Numbered from the stretch's first letter, positions 11,001-18,704 are shown. The stretch is DNA of 64,000 nt from Paludibacter sp. 47-17 (GCA_001898935.1 MKVT01000013.1:186001-250000); one strand, 5' to 3'. The notes: a model not told the origin generated them from the sequence alone. Translations and numbers: made by a program.

Positions 11001-11395
11001 AATTTCTTGGTTTATATGCCGAAGATAAGTTCGGCCAGCTGGTTCTTGTCGACTCGATCCAATTCCCGGCGCTGCCGGCCGATATGGCATACGTTCGGTA
11101 CCCCGACGGAACCGACAACTGGATAACCAGCTCCCCTACTTACCTGGCTTCCAATATAGTTTCGGCCAATCCATACGAGACGGCCCGCTCTATCCGGGTG
11201 TATCCCGATCGCTTCACCAACTCGATCGTAGTTGAAAACGCTGCAGGGTATCGGCTGCAATTATTCGATATTACAGGAAAACTGGTTGCTTCAACGCTCA
11301 GCAACGACACGAAGCACAGCTGGCAACTACCCGGACTGAATCCCGGAATATACCTAATAAAAATCGGAGAACAAAGCTTCCGCCTGATAAAGTAA
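8018..11395 (+). CDS. Secreted CotH kinase-family protein with lamin-tail domains and T9SS tail (copy 2)
   Basis: This paralogue of the preceding gene has exactly the same length (1125 residues) and domain order: signal peptide (1-18), lamin-tail, chitobiase-like, CotH, jelly-roll, lamin-tail, T9SS sorting domain ending IKIGEQSFRLIK. CotH landmarks are NGIYYGIQNLRER (about 402), NYDWPHNNIKMW (about 487) and DTDFGF (about 512), all kept as in copy 1. Long blocks are nearly identical (for example around MMRDGMMQSLIIGRMDLEYL) while loops differ, so this is an older duplication with small indels that cancel in length. A CGG after NWNQDWDRP-type blocks differs little from copy 1. It stops 2 bases before the convergent beta-helix lipoprotein. 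Target and activity are unknown. Confidence 0.88.
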   Translation: MKYTLVLLYTLISLGLSAQLRINELMSNNVSAVWDDAFNFSMWVELYNPGASALLQNYYYLSDDPAQPLKWQLPAKTIPSRGFSVVWMEKPERANHAPFKLNPEGGSLYLSTSSGTVVDHVAYPPQFRNISYGRIADGNGDWTFFEAFSPAASNAGRQTGIVRCKAPVLTTPGGLYNSSITVQFEAPEAGDTIYYTLGSNEPTRSSTRYVVGNSISIGANTVIRAKTFRAGKLSSDITTATYLIGQRNFNLPVVSLVTPAAYLNDNTYGIYVAGTNGITGNGADGPRNWNQDWDRPANFELFDKNKIQRLNQELDIQIAGGWSRLNAQKSLHIQPKKKFGNNKLGYPLFSSRPNHQYKDIALRNSGNDFRYSMMRDGMMQSLIIGRMDLEYLAYEPAVLYLNGIYYGIQNLRERSNADLLYTTHGLDEDDVKILDQQTISGDPEYQTMLNYILVNDINQPEVYENLKTMMDVDNYIDYMISQIYFGNYDWPHNNIKMWKKNEGGKWRWILFDTDFGFNLYDGSLHAFNSLTYALGENTSKSTQPWATRLLSRLILNDTFRNSFIDRFSIHLSSTFRTQRVNAVIDSLAAKIRNEISFHKNRWGSDRAFEADINTMKTFSSARAGNMMGFIRNRFLSNSDLHTITLSSNIPSASFSFNNQPIADNSIALQTFSGRNYALTANNVKGYLFKHWETTGVSSSQTIIPWDSQWKYFDGSSIPAANWFTTAYSDAAWKTGAAQLGYGGKGEKTTLGYGPDGNNKYPTAYFRKNFTLQNTSDITSASVRIFVDDGAAVYVNGSEIGRFNLPSGELNFTTYTLTYNNGEYADFTIPASLLRNGTNLIAVEVHQTNATSSDLIFNLEMSMQTTNAASNHHTAQTITGVLSSGLQLRAIYEEDPTPDPLTDTKVFINEIVASNSKIKDEYGDKDDYIELYNAGDLAVDIAGWYVTDKKGNPRLRQIPAEAQAIVPPKGFLVLWADEQPHQGPLHLDFKLSASGEFLGLYAEDKFGQLVLVDSIQFPALPADMAYVRYPDGTDNWITSSPTYLASNIVSANPYETARSIRVYPDRFTNSIVVENAAGYRLQLFDITGKLVASTLSNDTKHSWQLPGLNPGIYLIKIGEQSFRLIK

Positions 11396-11397
11396 AA

Positions 11398-12834
11398 TCA
11401 GCGGCCAACCCATTCGTAGGCGCCGGCATCCGGAGCGCCGTCGGCCAACCGGTCGCGGCCGTTGAGATCGAGCGGATACCGCTGGGCTACCTCCGGGTTG
11501 GCAAGTCCGCGCAAAGGTGAAACTGAATCGGGAATGAAATTGAAATACTGTTTTTTAGGTAAATCTTCCTGCACGCTGGTAAATAAGGTGTCCCTTACCG
11601 ACGACCAACGAACATGGTTGAAAAAAGGCAATTCCAGGGCTGTAGCTCTTTTTATGTACGAATAATGGAAATCGGCCTTATATTGTGATGCATAACGCGA
11701 TGCCAACGACAGTTCGTTCTGTGCCGATCCGGCAATTACGCTGTTATACACAACCGTTTCCATCGGAAAACTCCGGGGAAGCGACATCATCATAAATGCG
11801 GGAGCCTTATCGCGATTCACCGACTGCGCTTCGCTGTTGCTGAAATAATTAGCAATCGTACAGTGGTAAAACACATGTTTACCTCCGTTTAGATACACCG
11901 TATATCCTCCCGAATTGGTAATGGCGCTGTTCACAACGGTCATATCGCCATTGATCGCTACTAAATTGTAAAACAGGAAATTATGGATACGGCAGTTCAC
12001 GATTTCCAGGGAGGGCTTAGATTGCTTGTTCTGATTTACATAATAAATGCCGACATAACCACTGTTGATCGTAACATGCTTCAACACGTGTTTCCCCCGA
12101 GGATTCAACAAATACACCCCTCCCCATTGACCGGCAACCAGATTGTACGGAACCGGTGTTACGAAACCGATCCGGTCCAGACGGTCGCCACGCATGCTGA
12201 TCGGCCGTTCGAACGTCCCTTCAGCTTGTAAATGACCATATACCAATAAATTGGAATTATGGTGAAAATACAACTGAACACCGGGTGCAAGCCTCAGAGT
12301 TGCCAGCGAATCAACAACCAGATCGCCCTGTATGAGGTAAGGAAGGCCCGCATCGAGTAAGGTATCGGCATGAAGGGTGAGCGACCGCAGCACTTTCATA
12401 TTTTGGCCGTAGGCTTCGAGCAACAGGCGTTTGCTTCCTTCCGATGTCGTAATCACAACCGAGTCCTGTAATAGCACCGGATTGTCGACCTGCTGGGGAT
12501 CGACTGTTACTTCGACAAAAATATACATCGAGTCCTTCGCTCTGATGGTAATCGACTCAAACAGATGCTCCTTATCGGTAAAACCATCAACATTGATTCG
12601 AAAAGGCGACGAGCTGCCCCCTGCTAGTTTCAAGCGGTCGATGGTAACGGGTTTCGACTGCCGGTTGTAAACCAGCACTTTGGCCGTAGCGCTGCCAACT
12701 GTTGTAAAAACGGTATCGAACGAAAGGGTATCCACCGAAAATGAAGGCATCTTATCGGCAGGCGCTTCCAGGGCATCGTCGCATGCTACAACTACAATAA
12801 CGAATAGGAATGAAGTTAGTATCCAGTTTTTCAT
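11398..12834 (-). CDS. Beta-helix lipoprotein
   Basis: The 478-residue product has a lipoprotein signal (lipobox VVAC, cysteine about residue 18). An Ig-like, two-part N-terminal region (about 30-150) with many threonine- and serine-rich strands is followed by a right-handed parallel beta-helix of short repeats (about 155-420). The C-terminal sequence DLNGRDRLADGAPDAGAYEW is the common closing motif of Bacteroidota beta-helix/polymorphic repeat proteins. No catalytic residues of polysaccharide lyases could be identified. The start codon abuts the stop of the upstream PorT-like gene with no gap, so the two form an operon. It is probably an outer-membrane lipoprotein of unknown function, possibly structural or glycan-binding. 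Confidence 0.75.
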   Translation of the reverse strand: MKNWILTSFLFVIVVVACDDALEAPADKMPSFSVDTLSFDTVFTTVGSATAKVLVYNRQSKPVTIDRLKLAGGSSSPFRINVDGFTDKEHLFESITIRAKDSMYIFVEVTVDPQQVDNPVLLQDSVVITTSEGSKRLLLEAYGQNMKVLRSLTLHADTLLDAGLPYLIQGDLVVDSLATLRLAPGVQLYFHHNSNLLVYGHLQAEGTFERPISMRGDRLDRIGFVTPVPYNLVAGQWGGVYLLNPRGKHVLKHVTINSGYVGIYYVNQNKQSKPSLEIVNCRIHNFLFYNLVAINGDMTVVNSAITNSGGYTVYLNGGKHVFYHCTIANYFSNSEAQSVNRDKAPAFMMMSLPRSFPMETVVYNSVIAGSAQNELSLASRYASQYKADFHYSYIKRATALELPFFNHVRWSSVRDTLFTSVQEDLPKKQYFNFIPDSVSPLRGLANPEVAQRYPLDLNGRDRLADGAPDAGAYEWVGR

Positions 12835-13539
12835 TTACTCAAAATTCAAAGTGAACATCAGAATCCTGGAAAACAGGCCCGATAATGCGTTGGTATATCT
12901 AAGTGTGGTCGTATTATCGGCCGTTGGGAATTTTGGTGTAAGAATATTGGTGACACCGAAATTCATTCGTATTTCAGGCGATAATTTAAAATAGCGGAAA
13001 TACAAATCGCATCCTACTCCGGCCGTAAAAAAAACATCCGGCAAATTAAGCGTTACTTCCCTCAACTCATCGCGCCCTAAATCGAAATAGGCTCCTACAC
13101 CTGCTTCAATATAAGGTTTGAAATTTCCAAAGCGTTCGGCATTGTAACGCAGTAAAACAGGCAACTCGATCGGCAATGAAAAGATATTGACCGTATGAAC
13201 GGAATCAGAAAACACGCCCCTGGCAGTATCAAACGTTCGGAAACTAAGGTTACGTTCGCCTAGCAACAACGACGGCGTAAACCGGAAACTAAGGTAACGG
13301 TGAAGCCGTAAATCGGTAATTAAACCCACTGTAAAGCCCGGTACCAGTTGCGAAACATCGGCATAATAAATCCTCCCGTCCTGCACCAGTTCCGAATGAT
13401 CGATCTTCAGATCCATCGCATTGGTACCCAACAGAAAACCCAACCGAAAGAACTTAAAGTCCAGATCGGTCAGGTTTCCCTGTCCATGTACCGGCAACAG
13501 CACGATACTAATAACTAATGTCAGTAACAACTTCTTCAT
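12835..13539 (-). CDS. porT: PorT-family outer-membrane beta-barrel, candidate T9SS protein PorT
   Basis: The 234-residue product has a signal peptide (MKKLLLTLVISIVLLPVHGQ) and alternating hydrophobic strands with aromatic ends to the C-terminus (LMFTLNFE), the pattern of an eight-stranded outer-membrane barrel. The opening FRLGFLLGTNAMDLKIDHS and central GVGAYFDLGRDE resemble PorT/SprT, a barrel required for type IX secretion and gliding. Length fits PorT (about 240). Four putative T9SS cargo proteins and gldE in the same window favour this reading, but other small PorT-superfamily barrels with outer-membrane beta-barrel annotation are common in the phylum. It is the first gene of a two-gene operon with the beta-helix lipoprotein. 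Confidence 0.62.
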   Translation of the reverse strand: MKKLLLTLVISIVLLPVHGQGNLTDLDFKFFRLGFLLGTNAMDLKIDHSELVQDGRIYYADVSQLVPGFTVGLITDLRLHRYLSFRFTPSLLLGERNLSFRTFDTARGVFSDSVHTVNIFSLPIELPVLLRYNAERFGNFKPYIEAGVGAYFDLGRDELREVTLNLPDVFFTAGVGCDLYFRYFKLSPEIRMNFGVTNILTPKFPTADNTTTLRYTNALSGLFSRILMFTLNFE

Positions 13540-13601
13540 TTCCGGTAGTTTCTTCAGCCTTTTAAACGCAGCTCAGCGCCCTTTATTGCGCTCTCACGAT
13601 G

Positions 13602-13609
13602 CAAAGATA
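13602..13609 (-). promoter_or_regulatory. Candidate -7 element before porT-like gene
   Basis: Read on the minus strand the site is TATCTTTG, a full match to TAnnTTTG, 62 bases before the start codon. No good -33 TTTG was seen at the right distance. Confidence 0.5.
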
Positions 13610-13641
13610 CGCAGAATCGCCGGAATTTTTACTGATGCTTT

Positions 13642-15117
13642 TCAGCGCGAAGTTACCTTCAGGTAAAGTTGGTACTGTTCATTCCACAAGGCGGTATCTT
13701 CGGGAACATAGGTTTTCAGATCGACCGAATTACTGATGCTCTCACGCATTGCGTCGATACTGGTGTAGAGTCCCGCACTTTTAGCCTGGATGACGATATT
13801 TCCGATAGCGGTCGCTTCGGTAGGCCCGGCAACCACATTTACTCCCAATGCATTGGCTGTAAACTGATTCAACAACGAATTTTTCGATCCGCCGCCAATC
13901 ACATGTAACTGCTCGACAGGATATCCGGCAAACTCCTTCAGATAATCGAACACCTGCCGGTAACGCATGGCCAGACTATCGAAAATACAACGGGCGATTT
14001 CGGCCTTGGTACGAGGCACTTCCTGCCCGCTTGCCTCACAATAGTCCTGAATAGCTTTTACCATCGATGTCGGATTGGCAAACACGGGATCATCGGGATT
14101 AATAAAACTTACAAATCCTGCGCTCTGACGTGCATCCGCAATCAGTTGAGGATAAGAATTATCTTCGGCATTCACACCCCATTCGGTCCGGCTTTTTTCG
14201 AGCAGCCACATTCCGCAGATATTTTTTAAAAAGCGTATGGTGCCCTCAATACCACCTTCGTTGGTAAAATTCAACGACGAACTCTTTTCGGTCAATATCG
14301 GTTCCAGAGTTTCAATTCCCATCAACGACCAGGTGCCTGAACTAAGGTATGCAAAGCGATGGCTCTGTGTAGGTACCGAAGCAACAGCCGAAGCTGTATC
14401 ATGACCGGCAACCGCAATTACCGGCACTGCTCCTAATCCCGTTTGGCGCTGCACCGAATCCGACAAATTGCCAACTACGGTACCGGGCATTACAAACTTA
14501 CCGAACTGACCGGCCTTTACCCCCAATAACCGTAAGATTTCCGGATCAAAATTACGGGTACGGGCATCGAGCATTTGCGCCGTCGAAGCAATCGTATATT
14601 CGGTTACGGCGTTCCCGGTAAGCATATACGACAAGGCATCGGGCATGAAAAGAATCTTGTCGGCCTGTTTTAAAACGGTCGAATCGTTCTCCCGCAAGGT
14701 ATCGAGCTGAAAAACCGAGTTGAAATTCATGATCTGGATACCGGTACTGGCATACAATTTTTCACGCGACATTTTCGTAAAAAAACGTTCCGGCGCACCT
14801 GTCGTATGCGGATCACGGTAACTGTACGGATTCCCCAGCAATTCACCATATTGGTCGAAACAGGCAAAATCGACCCCCCAGGTGTCGATCCCTATCGAAA
14901 CAGGCTCGATTCCTTCCTCGGAAATCAACTTAAGCCCCTCCAGAATAGACTGGTACAAATTCAGAAAATCCCAATAGAAATGTCCGTTGGCTTCAATAAT
15001 TTTATTGGGAAAACGATTAATCTCGCGTAATTCGATAGAATCATTACGAATTATACCCAGGATGGTACGGCCGCTCGTAGCGCCCAAATCAATGGCGACA
15101 AAATTTTTTGTATTCAT
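13642..15117 (-). CDS. rhaB: Rhamnulokinase
   Basis: RhaB phosphorylates L-rhamnulose at O-1 in the rhamnose (and related deoxysugar) pathway. The 491-residue product is an FGGY-family kinase: phosphate-1 motif FVAIDLGATSGRT at the N-terminus, GIDTWGVDFACFD near residue 98 typical of rhamnulokinases, the adenosine region HVIGGGSKNSLLNQ near 405. No isomerase, aldolase, mutarotase, permease or regulator sits beside it; the neighbours are a PorT-like gene and a ferredoxin, so it is an orphan pathway gene. It has a promoter-like site 22 bases upstream. Fuculokinase is a less likely alternative. Confidence 0.88.
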   Translation of the reverse strand: MNTKNFVAIDLGATSGRTILGIIRNDSIELREINRFPNKIIEANGHFYWDFLNLYQSILEGLKLISEEGIEPVSIGIDTWGVDFACFDQYGELLGNPYSYRDPHTTGAPERFFTKMSREKLYASTGIQIMNFNSVFQLDTLRENDSTVLKQADKILFMPDALSYMLTGNAVTEYTIASTAQMLDARTRNFDPEILRLLGVKAGQFGKFVMPGTVVGNLSDSVQRQTGLGAVPVIAVAGHDTASAVASVPTQSHRFAYLSSGTWSLMGIETLEPILTEKSSSLNFTNEGGIEGTIRFLKNICGMWLLEKSRTEWGVNAEDNSYPQLIADARQSAGFVSFINPDDPVFANPTSMVKAIQDYCEASGQEVPRTKAEIARCIFDSLAMRYRQVFDYLKEFAGYPVEQLHVIGGGSKNSLLNQFTANALGVNVVAGPTEATAIGNIVIQAKSAGLYTSIDAMRESISNSVDLKTYVPEDTALWNEQYQLYLKVTSR

Positions 15118-15138
15118 GCTATCAGTATTTTAACGCCG

Positions 15139-15146
15139 CAAATATA
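15139..15146 (-). promoter_or_regulatory. Candidate -7 element before rhaB
   Basis: On the minus strand it reads TATATTTG (TAnnTTTG), 22 bases before the rhaB ATG. No clear -33 partner is seen. Confidence 0.5.
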
Positions 15147-15264
15147 CGTCTTATCTATGGTTCCGGAGTATCATTTTTGACCTGAATTATTAGTAAATTG
15201 ACAATTCTTTGCGTTAAAATCGTTGTAAAAGTAAAAAACACTTTTCGGGATAAAGAAAAGTTTC

Positions 15265-15272
15265 TACATTTG
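15265..15272 (+). promoter_or_regulatory. Candidate -7 element before ferredoxin gene
   Basis: TACATTTG matches TAnnTTTG, 38 bases before the ferredoxin ATG; a TTTT at 15242-15245 lies 19 bases upstream as a near match to the -33 TTTG. Confidence 0.55.
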
Positions 15273-15309
15273 TACTGCTAATTAGTACTAACTATAAATC
15301 TTTTTTAAA

Positions 15310-15477
15310 ATGGCTTACGTAATTAATGAAGATTGCATCGCTTGCGGTTCGTGTATCAGCGAGTGCCCTGTTGATGCAATTTCGGAAGGTGACATTTATG
15401 TTATTGATCCTGATTTGTGCACCGACTGTGGAACTTGTGCCGATGTTTGTCCGTCAGAAGCAATCCATCCGGCATAA
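15310..15477 (+). CDS. 2[4Fe-4S] ferredoxin
   Basis: This is a 55-residue small acidic ferredoxin that carries low-potential electrons between cytoplasmic redox enzymes such as PFOR-type oxidoreductases, hydrogenases and Rnf. Two complete CxxCxxCxxxCP motifs are seen: Cys 9, 12, 15, 19 and Cys 37, 40, 43, 47, with pseudo-twofold symmetry typical of clostridial-type ferredoxins. The gene is monocistronic, with its own -7-like element and a strong hairpin terminator just after the stop. Presence of this ferredoxin suits an anaerobic metabolism. Identity is firm; its partners are not encoded nearby. Confidence 0.96.
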   Translation: MAYVINEDCIACGSCISECPVDAISEGDIYVIDPDLCTDCGTCADVCPSEAIHPA

Positions 15478-15495
15478 TTGACTTTCAGGAAGTCA

Positions 15496-15541
15496 AAAAA
15501 AGAACCCCCGCGATTCGAGATCATCGCGGGGGTTCTTTTTT
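15496..15541. terminator. Bidirectional terminator between ferredoxin and Usp gene
   Basis: A perfect 19-bp stem (arms 15496-15514 and 15523-15541, 8-base loop) with a GC core and flanking A and T runs. It serves the ferredoxin on the plus strand and the convergent Usp gene on the minus strand, whose stop codon (15540-15542) overlaps the second arm. Confidence 0.92.
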
Positions 15542-16637
15542 ACACATGGGTTACGAAAAGCGGCACATTGGTCTGGTAGATCATCTTATAAGCGAGACCG
15601 GGATTAAAAATCCTGGAAAACAGGTTTTTACGCCTGCTATTGAAAGCCAGCACATCTACTTTTGTAGCTTCAATAAACCGACTTATTTTCTCGGGCGAAT
15701 CCGTCGATTCAACCAATTGATAATTGGTTTTCAGCCGGGGATAGTGATTACTGAAATAGGTTTTAATGCCGGTGAGCATGATTTCGTCCCACTTTTGTTT
15801 TTTATCGGATGCGTGTATGAAGGTTATCTCCAGCTCTTCCTGCTCAAAGGTCGCAATCACCTTGTCGATCGCTATTAAATCCTTTTGATCGAAATTAGTG
15901 ATAAAGGCAATCTTCTTGATGGCCCTTAGCCCGGCCAGATCATTCATCTCAGGCACTGCAAATACCGGTACGCCGCACGATTCAATTACCTCGGCGGTGA
16001 CACTGCCGATGAGTTCGTTCGAAATCTTCTTTCCGCGTGTTCCCATCACCACCAGATCGGGCGAAGTACGTTTACAAAAATCGAGTATCTGATCTTCGGG
16101 AACTCCTTCTTTCAGTTCAAAGTTAAATTTCATGGCAGGCAATTCCCCGGCAGCTATCCGCCGGCGGATCAGATTGCCCATGTTTTCGACATCGGCATTG
16201 GCCGAACTGATAATACGCCGCAGCAATTCGCCGTCGCTTATCGTATAGGTGCTCACATCATTGTTCATCGAAATGGTAAAAGCCGGACTGAAATATACGT
16301 ACAATAAGGTAACTTCGGCTCCGATGTTCTCGGCCATCTGAAAACCGAAATCGATTGTTTTAGGATTATAATCTGCAAAATCGAGAGGAATCAACACCCT
16401 GCGCAACACCTTCTCGCCACGCTCTTCTTCCCAGGCGCTTTCCATATCTTCCACAATCTTCAATGCCCTGGGTAAGTCGTTTTCACGGATACGCACCCGT
16501 ACTCCCACCGCCATTTCCGGGTTTTCAAGGTTTAAATTGTGAATTACCGTTTCAATCCCTTCCTGCTCCAGCACCGATTTGATCATCTGGGCCCGCTGAT
16601 AGGTTCTTATGGCCAACGTTACTAGTTTATTTTCCAT
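15540..16637 (-). CDS. Universal stress protein with N-terminal DUF2007 and two UspA domains
   Basis: The 365-residue protein starts with a DUF2007-like signal-transducing segment (about 1-70, LVTLAIRTYQRAQMIKSVL), then a UspA domain (about 78-225), then a second, more diverged UspA domain (about 226-365). The first Usp domain keeps the ATP-binding pattern GxxG-9x-G(S/T) in MGTRGKKISNELIGS, and so is expected to bind ATP. The second lacks an evident version of this motif. Tandem Usp proteins act in stress and metabolic adaptation, but no partner is shown here. It is divergent from gldE with about 124 bases between starts. Confidence 0.85.
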   Translation of the reverse strand: MENKLVTLAIRTYQRAQMIKSVLEQEGIETVIHNLNLENPEMAVGVRVRIRENDLPRALKIVEDMESAWEEERGEKVLRRVLIPLDFADYNPKTIDFGFQMAENIGAEVTLLYVYFSPAFTISMNNDVSTYTISDGELLRRIISSANADVENMGNLIRRRIAAGELPAMKFNFELKEGVPEDQILDFCKRTSPDLVVMGTRGKKISNELIGSVTAEVIESCGVPVFAVPEMNDLAGLRAIKKIAFITNFDQKDLIAIDKVIATFEQEELEITFIHASDKKQKWDEIMLTGIKTYFSNHYPRLKTNYQLVESTDSPEKISRFIEATKVDVLAFNSRRKNLFSRIFNPGLAYKMIYQTNVPLFVTHV

Positions 16638-16726
16638 GACTTTACTGCTTTTGTGTTCGACATGTAATTTCCCTGCTAAAATAACATTTATTCCGGTTAC
16701 TTAGTTCTGAAATCGCTAAAATTGTC

Positions 16727-16734
16727 TATTTTTG
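16727..16734 (+). promoter_or_regulatory. Candidate -7 element before gldE
   Basis: TATTTTTG matches TAnnTTTG and lies 28 bases before the ATG at 16762. A TTG start at 16732 would fall inside this element, so it supports the ATG as the real start. Confidence 0.5.
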
Positions 16735-16761
16735 CAGGGAATATTCATCCAACACTTACTA

Positions 16762-18093
16762 ATGTATTTGAATTACATTCAGGCAATCGGCTTTAATCCT
16801 TTTACGTTGAGCGATGGATTCTCCTTGCTGCTCACCGCTGTACTATTGCTGGCATCGGGCTTAATTTCGGCTTCAGAAGTTGCGTTTTTCTCTTTTTCAC
16901 CGGCCACGCTCGAAGCGATGGAAAACAGCGGCCATAAAAACGACAAGAAGATACTCCAGTTGCTCGAAACCCCCCAACGCCTGTTGGCCGCCATCCTGAT
17001 CGGCAACAACTTAGTCAACGTATCCATCATCCTGATACTCACGATGGTCACCAATCGGCTGATCGATTTCACTCAGGCTCCCGTGCTGGGATTCGTTTTC
17101 CAAACCATTATCATTACATTTTTGCTATTGCTTTTCGGCGAAATTCTTCCCAAAATTTATGCTTCCCGCGAAAGTCGGAAAGTGGCCGGTTTTACAGTAT
17201 CCGGGATGGCCCTGATGGAAAAAGTGTTCGCTCCGCTCATCCGGATTCTGATCGGTTCTACAAAACTGGTCAACCGCCGACTGTCCAAACTCAACAAAGC
17301 GAATATCTCTATCGACGAACTGTCGCAGGCCCTGGAACTTACTTCCGACGAACACGATGAAGATACCGACATCCTGGAAGGCATTATTAAATTCGGAAAT
17401 ATCCAGGTGGTCGATATCATGACTTCGCGGGTGGACATGGTGGATGTGGATATCAAAACATCCTATAAAAAACTGATCGAACTCATCATTCGATCGGGCT
17501 ATTCGCGTATTCCGGTGTATTCGGGCAGCCGCGACAATATTAAAGGAATATTATACGGGAAGGACTTGCTTCCCCACCTCGACAAACCCGATAATTTCCG
17601 CTGGCAAAGCCTGATCCGGCAGGCCTTTTATGTGCCTGAAACAAAAAAAATTGATGATTTGTTGCGCGAATTTCAAAAAAACAGAGTCCACCTGGCTATC
17701 GTTGTCGACGAATATGGCGGAACATCGGGGATCGTGACACTGGAAGATATTATCGAAGAAATCGTAGGGGATATCAGCGACGAATACGACGACGACTTAA
17801 AATTATTTACACGTATCGATAGCCACACCTTCTTGTTCGAAGCTAAAATTCAATTGAACGATTTCTTTAAAATTGATGAAATCCAGGAGGAAGACTTTGT
17901 AAAGGTTTCGGAAGAAGTGGAAACCCTGGCCGGACTGATCCTTGAAATCTGCGGCGAAATTCCACAGAAAAACCAACGGATCGACTTTGCCCATTATGTT
18001 TTTGAAATACTGTCGGTCGACAACCGCCGGATCAAAAAAGTAAAACTTTATATTAAGCATACCGAAAAAGATTCGGATACCGAAAAAACATGA
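16762..18093 (+). CDS. gldE: GldE-like CNNM/CBS membrane protein
   Basis: From the ATG at 16762 the product is 443 residues: a DUF21/CNNM membrane region with about four segments (about 10-190, including SGLISASEVAFFSF and LFGEILPK), a CBS pair (about 205-330, ending in VVDEYGGTSGIVTLEDIIEEIVG) and a C-terminal CorC/HlyC domain (about 345-430). This architecture is shared by GldE, named from gliding flavobacteria, and by general Mg/Co-efflux-like CorC proteins. The gldE name is favoured by the phosphopantetheinyl transferase that follows with an ATGA overlap, an association common in Bacteroidota. GldD, usually beside GldE, is not here. A second CorC-type gene is at 56278. The upstream TTG at 16732 was rejected because it overlaps a -7 element. 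Confidence 0.72.
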   Translation: MYLNYIQAIGFNPFTLSDGFSLLLTAVLLLASGLISASEVAFFSFSPATLEAMENSGHKNDKKILQLLETPQRLLAAILIGNNLVNVSIILILTMVTNRLIDFTQAPVLGFVFQTIIITFLLLLFGEILPKIYASRESRKVAGFTVSGMALMEKVFAPLIRILIGSTKLVNRRLSKLNKANISIDELSQALELTSDEHDEDTDILEGIIKFGNIQVVDIMTSRVDMVDVDIKTSYKKLIELIIRSGYSRIPVYSGSRDNIKGILYGKDLLPHLDKPDNFRWQSLIRQAFYVPETKKIDDLLREFQKNRVHLAIVVDEYGGTSGIVTLEDIIEEIVGDISDEYDDDLKLFTRIDSHTFLFEAKIQLNDFFKIDEIQEEDFVKVSEEVETLAGLILEICGEIPQKNQRIDFAHYVFEILSVDNRRIKKVKLYIKHTEKDSDTEKT

Positions 18094-18704
18094 ACGTTAC
18101 AGTAACAAGTGAAAATAAGGGTCGGATTTTGATTGCTGAAGTTCCCGAAACACTGGAAGAACTTTTAGGACTATTGGAAAATTTTAACGACTATGAGGCT
18201 GAATTTTATGAAATTAACGCACTGAAACGCAAAAAAGAGTTTATAACGGTGCGTATTCTGATGAACATATTGATGCAACAAACTGTTATAATCACATATG
18301 ATAACGATCATAAACCATTGTTAACAAATAATGGTGAATTAATTAGTATTTCGCACAGTGGTAATTGGTACGCGCTTGTATCCTCACGCCATTCACAACC
18401 AGGCATTGATATTGAACAACGAACGCGGCGGGTTCAGGCTGTCAGCAAACGATTTCTTTCCGAAAACGAGCTTATCTTTTTAGATGGCAATAAATTAACA
18501 GAAGGAATGGAAATAGCGTGGTCGGCAAAAGAGTGCATCTACAAACGAGTTGGCAAAAGGGCTTATGATTTTCACACGATACAGCTTTCGCCTTTTCAGG
18601 CTTCCGAATGTGGTAATCTGACAGCGACTTTCCGGCCCGACAACACGCAGTTTAGCTTGCATTACCGTCAAAATGAACGATACACGATGGTGTATAGTAT
18701 ATAA
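18090..18704 (+). CDS. 4'-phosphopantetheinyl transferase superfamily protein
   Basis: The enzyme moves the phosphopantetheine arm of CoA onto a serine of carrier proteins. The 204-residue product has the Sfp-type marks: ISISHSGNWYALVSS (His of the P1 motif), GIDIEQR near residue 107 (Mg-binding Asp and Glu) and WSAKECIYK near residue 150 (catalytic-type Glu-Lys). It starts inside the gldE stop (ATGA overlap). Its codon and base use look more AT-rich than flanking genes by eye. The substrate carrier (ACP or a secondary carrier) is unknown. The start could also be a later codon, but the overlap supports this one. Confidence 0.87.
   Translation: MNVTVTSENKGRILIAEVPETLEELLGLLENFNDYEAEFYEINALKRKKEFITVRILMNILMQQTVIITYDNDHKPLLTNNGELISISHSGNWYALVSSRHSQPGIDIEQRTRRVQAVSKRFLSENELIFLDGNKLTEGMEIAWSAKECIYKRVGKRAYDFHTIQLSPFQASECGNLTATFRPDNTQFSLHYRQNERYTMVYSI

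Noticed and set aside
4521-11395. CotH twins as a single frameshifted gene or assembly artefact
   Set aside because: The copies differ at many positions, each has its own signal peptide, stop and (for copy 2) a -7 element, so they are real paralogues.
16732-16761. TTG start for GldE-like gene
   Set aside because: The TTG lies in a TAnnTTTG box; ATG at 16762 gives a normal N-terminus.
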